The notes under the pieces: model-generated
What the model saw: only the letters and a program-made list of their open reading frames with translations
Told to the model about the DNA's origin: nothing
Databases searched by the model: none
DNA from: JAPPLB01 sp965218555
Lineage (GTDB): Bacteria > Acidobacteriota > Terriglobia > Bryobacterales > UBA6623
Assembly (NCBI GenBank): GCA_965218555.1
Contig: OZ244625.1
Location: 3,348,001-3,412,000 of the forward strand
DNA: 64,000 nucleotides
Direction: 5' to 3'
In this document: positions 52,711-61,633 of the stretch, piece by piece
How positions within the stretch are numbered: the first letter of the stretch is position 1
Layout: every line of letters starts with the position of its first letter
Program-made: the position numbers and the translations under genes

Positions 52711-54057
52711 TCAGCGAGATTCGTGCGCCCGCTTGACCGCCTGCTCGGTCAAGCGTTGATGAACCGATGCGGCCGCTTCCGCCGTCACCGCGACACCTTC
52801 TTCATCGTCCACTCGTTCCGTAATGCGGCCGTGGCTGTAGAGGAAGGAAAGCTTGTCTGCTTCGGTGTGCGGGAAGCGATACCTGACCGTTGACACGGGA
52901 TCTCCCGGCAACAAGCGGTCCATCGCGACCAGCAGATGTTCGATTCCTTCATTCTTCAGAGCCGAGACCGCCACTGCATCGAGGTGCTCTCCAGCGGCGG
53001 TCTCGATGGCGCGAATCCGCTCGCCCTCGTCGGGAGCAATGCGGTCGCACTTGTTCAGCACCAGGATCTGCGGCTTGTCCCTGGCTTGCAATTCTTCCAG
53101 TACCTTGTTGACTTCGTGGATGTACGCGCGCCGTTGCGGGCTCGATGCATCGACCACGTGAAGACACATCACCGCCTCGGTAACTTCTTCCAAGGTTGCG
53201 CGAAAAGCGCGCACCAGGCCCAGCGGCAATCGGGAGATGAAGCCGACCGTATCGGAAAGCAACACGCGGCGATGCGACGGAAGTTCGAAGGCGCGGATCG
53301 TCGGGTCCAGCGTTGCAAACATACGCGAGTCGGCCAGCACGTTCCCCGAAGTCAACGCGTTGAACAGCGTGGACTTGCCCGCATTCGTGTAGCCGACCAG
53401 TGCAATGGTCGACAGCGGCACCACGCTACGCTTCTTACGCTGCCGCCCGCGTTGAGCGCGCACCGATTCGAGTTTCGCTTCGAGGGTCGCGATACGCCGT
53501 CCGATGCGGCGTCGGTCCGTCTCGAGTTGCGTCTCACCCGGCCCGCGAGCGCCGATGCCGCCGGCCAGCCGGGACATCTCGACGCCGCGGCCGGTCAACC
53601 GTGGCGCCAAGTATTGCAACTGCGCCAGTTCGACCTGCAAGCGGCCCTCTCTCGTCCGCGCGTGACCCGCGAAGATGTCGAGGATCAACTGTGTGCGGTC
53701 CAGCACGCGCCGGTCAAGCTGTTTCTCAAGATTGCGCTGTTGAGTCGCTGTCAGTTCGTGATCGAAGAGAACGAAGTCGGCGTCAAACTCCGTGGCAGCT
53801 ACCCGCAACTCGTCGATCTTGCCGCGGCCGATCAGCGTTGCGGAATCGGGCTTATCCCGAACTTGCATCATCGCATCGACGACCTCGGCGCCAGCGCTAG
53901 CGGCAAGTTCGGCGAGCTCTGCCAGAGACTCCTCGGCTTGCTCGACAGCATGCGCTTGCCCTTTGCCGCGCAGGGCAACCCCCGCGAGCACACATTTCTC
54001 CGGTTCGTTGCCGCTTGCCGACGTCGAGCGAACCGTGGCTGAGCGTGCTCTCGCCAT
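52711..54057 (-). CDS. hflX: ribosome-associated GTPase HflX
   Basis: HflX is a GTPase that binds the large ribosomal subunit and rescues or splits stalled ribosomes under stress. The protein has an N-terminal HflX domain (TLIGRGKIDEL, LFDHELTATQQRNLEK, DRTQLILDIFAGHARTREG, GGIGARGPGETQLETDRR) and a G domain with GYTNAGKST, DTVGFI and NKCD. I chose ATG 54057 (MARARSATV); an in-frame TTG at 54135 would add 26 residues. It follows hfq on the same strand, the classic hfq-hflX order. Confidence 0.95.
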   Translation of the reverse strand: MARARSATVRSTSASGNEPEKCVLAGVALRGKGQAHAVEQAEESLAELAELAASAGAEVVDAMMQVRDKPDSATLIGRGKIDELRVAATEFDADFVLFDHELTATQQRNLEKQLDRRVLDRTQLILDIFAGHARTREGRLQVELAQLQYLAPRLTGRGVEMSRLAGGIGARGPGETQLETDRRRIGRRIATLEAKLESVRAQRGRQRKKRSVVPLSTIALVGYTNAGKSTLFNALTSGNVLADSRMFATLDPTIRAFELPSHRRVLLSDTVGFISRLPLGLVRAFRATLEEVTEAVMCLHVVDASSPQRRAYIHEVNKVLEELQARDKPQILVLNKCDRIAPDEGERIRAIETAAGEHLDAVAVSALKNEGIEHLLVAMDRLLPGDPVSTVRYRFPHTEADKLSFLYSHGRITERVDDEEGVAVTAEAAASVHQRLTEQAVKRAHESR

Positions 54058-54194
54058 AGCGATTTTTGGTTTGTCCGCGTTACTTGCAGGCAAAAGACCC
54101 GCCGGCCGCCGGTGCGCAATCGTTCCTTGCCGCAAGGCCTGCGACCGGCATTTTCGCTGTTCCTCTCGTGATGTTCCGCCGAGGCTCGACTCGA

Positions 54195-54527
54195 TCAGCC
54201 GGAGTCAACGGATGACTCGACGACCCCGACTGGGGCCTTGGATTCGAGCGGCTCCGGTAACGGCCGATGACTTTCTGATCCCCGGTGCGACTCGGCTGAG
54301 CGGTAGGAGCTCCCACCGCGGTGGTGCTGTTTCGAGGTCACGACGGTCGAAATCGCGTGCTTGAAGATCAACTGTTCCTGATGGTTCGTTTCAAAAACCA
54401 CACAGTACTTGTCGAATCCTCTCACACGTCCGGAAAGCTTTACGCCGCTGGTGAGATAAATCGTGACCGGAACTCTTTCTTTACGAGCATTGTTGAGGAA
54501 GCCGTCTTGCAGGTTTTGACTGGACAT
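54195..54527 (-). CDS. hfq: RNA chaperone Hfq with extended tail
   Basis: Hfq is a hexameric Sm-like RNA chaperone for small RNAs. Residues 1-70 contain the Sm1 motif (LQDGFLNNARKERVPVTIYLTSGVKLSGRVRGFDKYCVVF) and the Sm2-type FKHAISTVV. The KH pair of the adenine-binding distal/proximal site is kept. A further 40-residue tail is rich in His, Ser, Arg and Pro and looks disordered, as in many longer Hfq proteins. A promoter is visible 100 bases upstream. The neighbour downstream is hflX. Confidence 0.96.
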   Translation of the reverse strand: MSSQNLQDGFLNNARKERVPVTIYLTSGVKLSGRVRGFDKYCVVFETNHQEQLIFKHAISTVVTSKQHHRGGSSYRSAESHRGSESHRPLPEPLESKAPVGVVESSVDSG

Positions 54528-54627
54528 ATCGCACCACCCATCATCCTGGGAATATTGCTCGATGCGTTGTTGTTCCCTAAACGAGGGGTGAAAAAGAGCG
54601 CAAGCGCCACCCCGTCAAGGTCATGTC

Positions 54628-54656
54628 ATTGTAGAGCAACATCCGCCACGTCGCAA
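54628..54656 (-). promoter_or_regulatory. sigma70-type promoter of hfq
   Basis: Read on the minus strand, TTGCGA (54656-54651), a 17-base spacer and TACAAT (54633-54628). The -10 matches 5 of 6 and the -35 4 of 6. The transcript would begin near 54621 and leave a leader of about 95 bases before the hfq ATG, long enough for post-transcriptional control. Confidence 0.55.
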
Positions 54657-54806
54657 CGCAATCGTAACCCTGTCCGAGATACCCTTTTCTGCTGAGAAGA
54701 CCTATCAGCCTGCCTTGCTTTTTTAACACGTTACGGGAAAAGCAGTTGTGCGTCCTGAAGCGTGAGCCTCCGATCGAGGGCATGCAGGCTGACGGTACAA
54801 TGAAAT

Positions 54807-55703
54807 TTGTCTTTGCCTATCATTCGCGAGATCGGAGCGGCATTCCGCAATCTCGATCCCGAAGAAGTTCGCCGGATGTCGGAACGTCCGATCAGCTTGG
54901 GCATCCTGGCCGCTGATGACAATCTGTACTCCCTCATTCTTTCCTTTCTGATCCCGCCGGAGACCTCCGAGGCTAAAGCGCGGCAGGCGTTCGACTGCAT
55001 GTTGCGTGTCGCGGAAGTCGAGGACTTCGGCCGCTGTGACCTCGGCTTGGCGGAGTCGGGAATCCCTCATCCCGAGCACTTCTACGCGTTCGACTCCCAC
55101 TTGCCCTCGGCGACCGTCAAGCTGATTCTTGACGACCACGAAGACCTCTGGATACCCCTCGCCAAGCGATTTCTTCCGTTTCGCGAGGCTGCGATACAAC
55201 GCATCATCTGGAAGATCAGCAAGGAGAATGCATGGTTCACCGTGGCCACGGCGCTGCCCAATGTCGTGCCCAGCATCATCACCGCGCCATGGGCTGTCGG
55301 CGAGTTTGCGTCCGACACCGCTTTTCTCACTATGAACCAGGTTCGCATGGCATTTCTGATTGCCGCCGCCAGCGATAGCGACGTCGGCTACAAGCGGCAG
55401 CGGGCACAGATCGGCTCCATCGTCGCGGCGGCTTTCGGTTGGCGGGCCATTGCTCGCGAGATGGTGTCAAAGGTTCCGGGGGGCGGCGGGTTGGTATCGA
55501 AAGGCCTCGTATCGTTTGCCGGGACGTACGTTGTGGGCGTTGGCTTGGACCGCCTACTGCGATTCGGACGCCATCTTACCCGCGAAGAGAAGCGCCAACA
55601 GTATGCCTACGCCTTCGAAAGGGGCCGCGAGGCCGTCCACCAGATCGTGGAGCGTCTCACCGGAATAGGCGGATCGACCGCTAGCGCCCGCGCGGTATCC
55701 TGA
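54807..55703 (+). CDS. DUF697-like membrane-associated protein of unknown role
   Basis: A 298-residue protein with a TTG start at 54807. The second half has two moderately hydrophobic segments: around residues 145-190 (VATALPNVVPSIITAPWAVG, then VRMAFLIAAAS) and the glycine-rich segment SIVAAAFGWRAIAREMVSKVPGGGGLVSKGLVSFAGTYVVGVGL. The latter resembles the DUF697 domain found with GTPases. The N-terminal half has no motif I know, and no GTPase lies beside it except the divergent hflX. Function unknown. Confidence 0.6.
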   Translation: MSLPIIREIGAAFRNLDPEEVRRMSERPISLGILAADDNLYSLILSFLIPPETSEAKARQAFDCMLRVAEVEDFGRCDLGLAESGIPHPEHFYAFDSHLPSATVKLILDDHEDLWIPLAKRFLPFREAAIQRIIWKISKENAWFTVATALPNVVPSIITAPWAVGEFASDTAFLTMNQVRMAFLIAAASDSDVGYKRQRAQIGSIVAAAFGWRAIAREMVSKVPGGGGLVSKGLVSFAGTYVVGVGLDRLLRFGRHLTREEKRQQYAYAFERGREAVHQIVERLTGIGGSTASARAVS

Positions 55704-55723
55704 TCAGTTCATTGCACTCCGAT

Positions 55724-56143
55724 ATGGCGCGCCGCACCCTCTGGCCAGTCCTCTTATTGCTCACGGTCTTTGCTGATCTGCTCGCTGCGGAGAATACCAT
55801 CATCCGCGGCCGACTCGCCGACCCGCCCGGACAGCAACCACCCGCCGGCCAACCGCTTGTGTTCGTCACCGCTCAAGGACAAAAGCTGGCGCTGGAAGGA
55901 GACGAGTACTCGACAAGCCAACTTGCCGACCCGGAACTCACGGACCGCTACTGGGAACTTCGCGGCCATCTCAAACCCGCCGGCTTCTTCGAGGTGCTGC
56001 GGCTATTCACGGTGAAAGACAACAAGCTTTTTCGCGTAACCTACTTCTGCGTGATCTGTAACATCCGCAGCCATCACCACGGTCCTTGCATGTGCTGCCA
56101 GGACGAAACCGAACTGCAAGAACTCCCTGTGGCCGAACCATGA
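55724..56143 (+). CDS. secreted Cys/His-rich small protein
   Basis: A 139-residue protein from ATG 55724 with a signal peptide ending near LLAAEN. The C-terminal 30 residues carry CVICN, HHHGPC and CMCCQ: five cysteines and three histidines that could bind a metal. The body is a small beta-rich domain (IIRGRLADPP, LVFVTAQGQKLAL). I recall similar proteins in acidobacteria and planctomycetes, but no function is known. Its stop overlaps the next start in ATGA, so it is coupled to the epimerase gene. Confidence 0.65.
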   Translation: MARRTLWPVLLLLTVFADLLAAENTIIRGRLADPPGQQPPAGQPLVFVTAQGQKLALEGDEYSTSQLADPELTDRYWELRGHLKPAGFFEVLRLFTVKDNKLFRVTYFCVICNIRSHHHGPCMCCQDETELQELPVAEP

Positions 56144-57204
56144 GTCTGTGCACGATGATGCGTATGGTTCTCTTGCTGCCGCTCGCCATGTCCGCGCTCG
56201 CGCAACCCTACACGGCACAGAAGACGACCGTTGACGGTATCCCTATCGTTCGACTCAATGACAACGAGCGGGACATTGTCGTCTCGATCGCGCCGACCGT
56301 CGGTAACAACGCCTACGAGATGATCCTTGGCGGCAAGAACGTCTTCTGGTTCCCTTACGAATCCGTTGCCGACTTTGCTCGGGAGCCGAAGCTCTGTGGA
56401 AACCCCTTTCTCGCTCCGTGGGCAAATCGCTTGGATGAGGACGGTTTCTACTTCGAAGGCAAGCACTATCTCCTTGACAAACATCTCGGCAATCTACGCC
56501 GCGACGGCAACAACCTTCCGATCCACGGTTTGCTTCTCTACCGGCCTGAATGGGAGGTCGTCGAGTTGGAGGCGACCGCAGAGGAAGCGTACGTCACGAG
56601 CCGGTTCTCATTCGCGAGGCATGCGGAGTTGCTCGGTCACTTCCCGTTCGCGCATCAGATCGATATGACGTATCGGCTTCGAGCGGGCGCGCTTACCATC
56701 GAAACGCGCATCATGAATCAAGGCTCGCAGGCCATGCCGCTCTCGGTCGGCTATCACCCTTACTTCCAGATTCACGATGCGCCGCGCGACGCCTGGACCG
56801 TCCGCCTGCCGGTAGAGCACATCTGGACATTGACGGACCGGCTCGTCCCCACCGGAGGCACACAACCGGTCCGTAACCTATTTCCCAACCCGGAGAGCAT
56901 CGCGCTCACCGGAACGTTTCTCGATCACGTCTTCGGAGGCCTCCGCCGCGCTGCTGATGGAACCGCCCGTTTCGCTGTGAAGGGCAAACAGCAAGTCATC
57001 GAGGTTCGCTACGGGGAAAAGTACCGCGAGGCGGTCGTCTACGCCCCTCCCGGCAAGGAGCGCGCATTCATCTGCTTTGAACCCATGAGTGGCATCACGA
57101 ACGCCTTCAACCTGGCTCATCGAGGCCGGTACGATCACCTGCAAAGCATCCCGGCGGGCGGAGAATGGATGGAGTCATACTCCATCCATCCCAGGGGTTT
57201 CTAG
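56140..57204 (+). CDS. secreted aldose 1-epimerase
   Basis: Aldose epimerases (mutarotases) interconvert sugar anomers. From ATG 56140 the protein is 354 residues with a signal peptide (VLLLPLAMSALAQ). Family features include WANRLDEDGFYFEGKHYLL, NLPIHGLLLYRPEW (catalytic His), and VGYHPYFQIHD. The start overlaps the preceding stop by four bases. Its own stop codon TAG (57202-57204) lies inside the IS481 target duplication, so the insertion landed exactly at the end of the gene and left it intact. Confidence 0.88.
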   Translation: MSLCTMMRMVLLLPLAMSALAQPYTAQKTTVDGIPIVRLNDNERDIVVSIAPTVGNNAYEMILGGKNVFWFPYESVADFAREPKLCGNPFLAPWANRLDEDGFYFEGKHYLLDKHLGNLRRDGNNLPIHGLLLYRPEWEVVELEATAEEAYVTSRFSFARHAELLGHFPFAHQIDMTYRLRAGALTIETRIMNQGSQAMPLSVGYHPYFQIHDAPRDAWTVRLPVEHIWTLTDRLVPTGGTQPVRNLFPNPESIALTGTFLDHVFGGLRRAADGTARFAVKGKQQVIEVRYGEKYREAVVYAPPGKERAFICFEPMSGITNAFNLAHRGRYDHLQSIPAGGEWMESYSIHPRGF

Positions 57205-58151
57205 CTGTGGAACCTCAACAGGTTGTCCCCGGTCAGACCGATTCGACTGATGGGCGGGTTGGCCTTGAGACTGGCGTGTGGGCGGTGCCAATTGTAGCGG
57301 TGGAGCCAGTGTCTGAGGTGTTGGGCACGCTGCGCGGAGGTGGGGTAGGGGTGTGCGTAGGCCCACTCGCGGAGTGCGGTCTGGATGAAGCGTTCGGCTT
57401 TGCCGTTGGTACGAGGGGTGAAGGGCCGGGTGAAGCGATGGCGTAGGCCGCGTTGGGCACAGCGTGCATGGAAGGCCCTGGAACGGTAACACCCGCCGTT
57501 GTCAGTGAGCACGCGGCGGACGCGGATGCCGAGGCGGTGGTAGTAGTCGAGGGCGGCGGTGAGAAAGGCCGCGGCAGTGGCGGCGGTCTGGTCGGGATAG
57601 AGCTGGGAGAAGGCAAGGCGGGAGTGGTCGTCGACGCAGACATGAAGGTATTCCCAGCCGGCGCCGGGGCTGGAGTGGCGGCGGTCCCCGGTGACGCGGT
57701 GACCGGGGCGGCGAAAGCGGCCGAGTTTCTTGATATCAAGGTGCAGCAGGTCGCCCGGGTGGGGATGTTCGTAACGGCGGACGGGTGGCGCCGGGTCGAG
57801 GGCACAGAGGCGGGCAAGGCCCTGGCGGCGGAGGACCCGACTGACGGTAGCAGGCGCCACCCCGACAGTGGCGGCGATCTGGGCGCCGGTCCAGCGCAGC
57901 CGGCGCAAGGTGGTGATGCGATTGATGACAGCGGCCGGTATCGTCCGTGGCGAGCGGTGCGGACGCGAACTGCGGTCGAGCAATCCGTCGGCGCCCTCAG
58001 CCCGATAGCGGGCTACCCACTTGCGCACCGTACGTGCGCAGACCCCGAAGGCGCTGGCCACCGCCTTCGGGGTCTGGCCCTGGTCGAGAATCCGCCGGAC
58101 AACATCGGCTCGACTCTTCGGGGTCAACTTGGCATTCTGATGGATGTTCAC
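57201..58151 (-). CDS. IS481-family transposase
   Basis: A 316-residue DDE transposase. The N-terminal 110 residues form a helix-turn-helix region (PKAVASAFGVCARTVRKWVARYR). The catalytic core has LHLDIKKLGRF, HVCVDDHSRLAFSQLYPD, VLTDNGGCYRS and the NGKAERFIQTALREWAYA motif with the catalytic Glu. The frame is intact. Its stop codon TAG (57203-57201) is contributed by the CTAG target duplication outside the element. Confidence 0.95.
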   Translation of the reverse strand: MNIHQNAKLTPKSRADVVRRILDQGQTPKAVASAFGVCARTVRKWVARYRAEGADGLLDRSSRPHRSPRTIPAAVINRITTLRRLRWTGAQIAATVGVAPATVSRVLRRQGLARLCALDPAPPVRRYEHPHPGDLLHLDIKKLGRFRRPGHRVTGDRRHSSPGAGWEYLHVCVDDHSRLAFSQLYPDQTAATAAAFLTAALDYYHRLGIRVRRVLTDNGGCYRSRAFHARCAQRGLRHRFTRPFTPRTNGKAERFIQTALREWAYAHPYPTSAQRAQHLRHWLHRYNWHRPHASLKANPPISRIGLTGDNLLRFHS

Positions 58152-58236
58152 TCGGTCCTCCTTCCGGGAAACCGTTTGCTTGACACCTTCAGTTTCCTCG
58201 GTCGGGACCGAGTGAACAACCTATTGAAAGATCACA
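57206..58236 (-). mobile_element. complete IS481-family element (1031 bp)
   Basis: The left end begins TGTGGAACCTCAACAGGTTGTCC at 57206 and the right end, read inward, begins TGTGATCTTTCAATAGGTTGTTC at 58236. They are imperfect inverted repeats sharing TGTG and the CAAxAGGTTGTxC core. The element is flanked by the 6-bp direct duplication TCTAGC at 57200-57205 and 58237-58242, which fits the NCTAGN target known for this family. Confidence 0.92.
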
Positions 58237-58242
58237 TCTAGC

Positions 58243-58369
58243 GGACCTTCCGCTGCGCGCAGTGCGCCTGATTCGACGCCCGGGATGCTCGGTCTTTGAC
58301 CGGATAGCGGGCTGCGTTCATGGGCGGGTGCGCCTGATCGTTGCCATCGCGTGCTTCCGAGTGCCCTAG
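58243..58369. other. short stretch between IS481 and the TonB receptor remnant
   Basis: These 127 bases contain no gene and no visible receptor sequence. They end with an in-frame TAG at 58367-58369 immediately before the truncated receptor frame. The DNA that once encoded the receptor N-terminus has been replaced or lost here. Confidence 0.5.
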
Positions 58370-61084
58370 CCGCGCGTCACCAACGCGTTTCACGGCACAC
58401 TGTTCGAGTTTCTGTGCAACGAAGCTCTCGACGCCGAGGCGTACTTCCTGAACTTCGAGCTGGCGTCGGGCGAAGCGCGCCGTCCCAAGCAGCAACTCCG
58501 GCGCAATCAGTACGGCATGGTTGTGAGCGGCCCGATCGTCAAGAACAAGACGTTCTGGGCGTTCAACTGGGAAGGCCGCCGCGAGCGGACCTCCAGCACC
58601 CAGACCGCCTGGTATCCGGACAACACGTTCAAGAGCGGAGACTACTCGCGTTTTGCGGTGCCGTCGCCCCGTGCCGGGGCGGTATGCGGGATCCCATCAT
58701 CCTCTACGACACCTATACGGGTGAGCTGTTTGCGGGGCAATCAGATTCCGGCTTCGCGGCTCCATCAGGGTGCGCAAACCGCGATGAACGAGCTTCTTCC
58801 GTCGCCGTGCTTCCAGCAGGAGGATCCACTCGATTTCACCTGCCGCGAAAACGTCGTGCAGCCGATCGACGAGGACCAGTTCTACGGCCGGGTGGACCAC
58901 CACTTCAGCGACTCGGACCGCATCTTCGGCCGGATCGCCGTTTCTTCGGGTGAGCGCTTTTTGAACAACATCAACCCCAAGAGGGTACGAATCGACTCCA
59001 ACGACGTGTACAACCTGGCGACGCAGTGGATTCACACCTTCAGTCAGAACGCGATCAATGAGTTCCGGTTCGGGTTCAACCTCGCCGAAACCAATCCGTT
59101 CCACTACTTCACGAATACGGACTTCAATCCCGATTCCCTCGGTATCGGCCAGATCCGGGTGGCAGGAGACAACAATCGGGCGCTTACCCCCCTCGAGACG
59201 GGGCCGCCGGCGGTGAACGGCGCTCGGTTCTCATGGTCGGTCAACGGCAACACCAACGTTTTGGACACCTACCAGTTCGGTGATCACTTGTCGATCATCA
59301 GAGGCAGTCACAACCTGAAGTTCGGCGGTGAATTCTACTACAAAACCATGGACCGCGCCGCGGCCAACCTGCCGACGGGCCGTTACACATTCAACGCGGC
59401 TCAGAGCGGTGACGGGTTTGCTTCGTATTTGCTGGGTCTGCCGTCCCGGACGGAGACGGCCGAAGGCTGGCCGCGTACGGTGCTGCGGGCCGGCCGCCAG
59501 GCTTACTATGTCAACGACGACTGGAAAGCCACGTCAAAGTTGACCTTGAACCTGGGCGTGCGGCTCGAGTACATTGGCAACTCCCAGGATGCCCTCGGCC
59601 TGCAGCGGGTCGTCGCCTTCCCGGGAGAGCCGTACAATCGCGGATCGTACTTCACGGATCCGGAAACCGGACAGCAGATCCCGACCTTCTTGCCGGAGCC
59701 GGTCAACGTTCCAGAAGGCAAGGTGAACCTGTGGAAGCAGCAGGGAGTGTTCTTCCAGCCGCGATTGGGGATCGCCTTCCGTCCAGCGGAAGGTTGGGTG
59801 GTCCGCACGGGCGCAGGATACTTCAGCAACATCGACCACATGAACACGTGGACGATTCTGAACCTGAACCCGCCGCTGTCGGGCTCGAACAACTTCGAGG
59901 CAGTTACCGACGCTGCCGGCTCCATTACGGTCGCTGGTGTCAGTGGGCCGGTCAACCGCACATTGCGCATGTTCCGTCCCGGCAACCCGATCCTCACGTT
60001 GAACGATCCCTACTTGCAGCAGACGGGCGGCACAGCGTCGCCGCGCAACATCAACACCTTGACGGTGCCTTCCGACCAGAAGACGGGTGATGTGGTGAAG
60101 TGGAGCTTCGACGTACAGAGGGAGTTGCCCTTCGAGACGTCCCTGACGGTCGGCTATGTCGGCAGCAAGGGCTCGCACGCGGGGAACAGCGTCCGGAACT
60201 ACAACAGTCCTTTGCCGTCCCCGGATACGAACGTTCAGGCGAACCGTCCCTGGCGGCGGGTGTATGACCCGGCGACGCCGGAACTGGGCGTGCAGAGCCT
60301 GGCTGTAATCCGCTACTTGGACAGCTTCGCGAACACGTTCCATCACGGCTTGCAGATGAAACTGGACAAGCGCTTCTCCAGCGGACTGGCGTTCGGTGTG
60401 GCTTACATCTTCAGCAAGTCGCACGGCGACGGGGAGAACGGCGGCCAGCAGGGCGCCCAGTTCCAGAATCCCCGCAACTGCCTGACCTGCGACCGCGGCC
60501 GCTTCCGGTTCGACCAGCGGCACAACTTGGTCAGCCACTTCGTGTGGGAAATGCCGGGACAGAACCTCTCCGGACCGTTGCGGCACATCATCGGGGGCTG
60601 GCAGTCGAACGGCATCGTCTCGCTGCGTTCGGGCTTCCCGATGACGATCGTGAACCCTCGTGGCGACCTCAACGTTTCCGACTCGAATATCCGGCCGGAC
60701 CGGATTGCCGACGGAGCGCTCAGCAATGCCACCCGGAAGCTGTGGTACGACCCGAAGGCGTTCTTGAGAGTGACCTGCGATGTTCCGGAGCTGGTGGCCG
60801 ACCGCTGCCACTTCGGCGACGCCGGTTACAACATTCTCGACACGCCGGGACAGGTGAACATGGACTTCGGGCTCTTCAAGAACTTCGCGATCACGGAGAC
60901 GATGAAGGTGCAGTTCCGCTGGGAACTGTTCAACGCCGCGAACACGCCGTACTTCGGCACGCCGGGGGGTATCGGGTTCTCCAACTCGAACCAGCTCGTG
61001 CCGGACGGCTCGCGCAACGGTGAAATCCGGAGCACCCGGACGCCCATGCGGATTCAGCAATTCGCGCTAAAGTTCTTCTTCTAA
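58370..61084 (+). pseudogene. TonB-dependent receptor (Oar-like), 5'-truncated with local frameshift
   Basis: These receptors import large substrates across the outer membrane. The remnant begins inside the plug (TNAFHGTLFEFLCNEALDAEAYF) right after a stop codon; the signal peptide, the carboxypeptidase-like domain and half of the plug are missing. The barrel continues to the terminal aromatic IQQFALKFFF, an outer-membrane sorting signal. Between about 58655 and 58737 the expected RDPIILYDTYTGELFAG segment is found in another frame, so two compensating indels are present. A 855-residue open frame from ATG 58517 could still be translated but without a signal peptide. A strong terminator follows. 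Confidence 0.8.
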
Positions 61085-61108
61085 GAGTTCACGAACCTTT
61101 AACCAGCA

Positions 61109-61140
61109 GGCCGGCCTTCGGGTCGGCCCGTTTTGTTTTT
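61109..61140 (+). terminator. intrinsic terminator after the TonB receptor
   Basis: An 8-bp stem GGCCGGCC/GGTCGGCC (one G-T wobble) with a TTCG tetraloop is followed by TTTTGTTTTT. It lies 25 bases past the receptor stop. Confidence 0.85.
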
Positions 61141-61633
61141 GTGACGCATTGTTCGAGGCGCTTACTTGTTTGAGTACGGCCCCTTTAAGAGCCGCGGGAA
61201 CGGCATGCCGCAGCGCTACTTTTTCTACCGAGCTATTTGGCGGGGTGGGGTGACACGAAAGCCGCAATGTTGCTCCAGGCGATGCTCCGGGCGCATCCGA
61301 GAGCACTCGTTTCAGCCATCAAGGGGTCGTGCTGAAACCTCCACTGCTGAAAACGCCCCGACTCATGGAAGTTGCCTCCAGTACTTCCGAGGATGCTGCG
61401 TAGTCCCATGCCGCCTTGGCCGAGAGACACTTGCCGCGCCAGCGGGAAAAGGTGTCGTCTTCGAAAATGCTACCGTGGCATACTGGTTCCTCCTCACGAA
61501 CCTCGCGCATTCCCGAGAGCGTCATCATGGACCACCGACTGTCTGCGTTCTCCCCATACAGCGGCGAGCCACCAACAGGACGATCTGAGCCGCTTGAAAA
61601 GGCCCGTTGAAGCAGCTTCGCTAAGATGGGTGC
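61141..61633. other. gap with no recognised gene
   Basis: About 490 bases between the receptor terminator and the CPBP protease gene. Several short frames exist on both strands, two of them partly protein-like on the minus strand (61233-61528) but broken across frames. I cannot name any. Confidence 0.4.
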
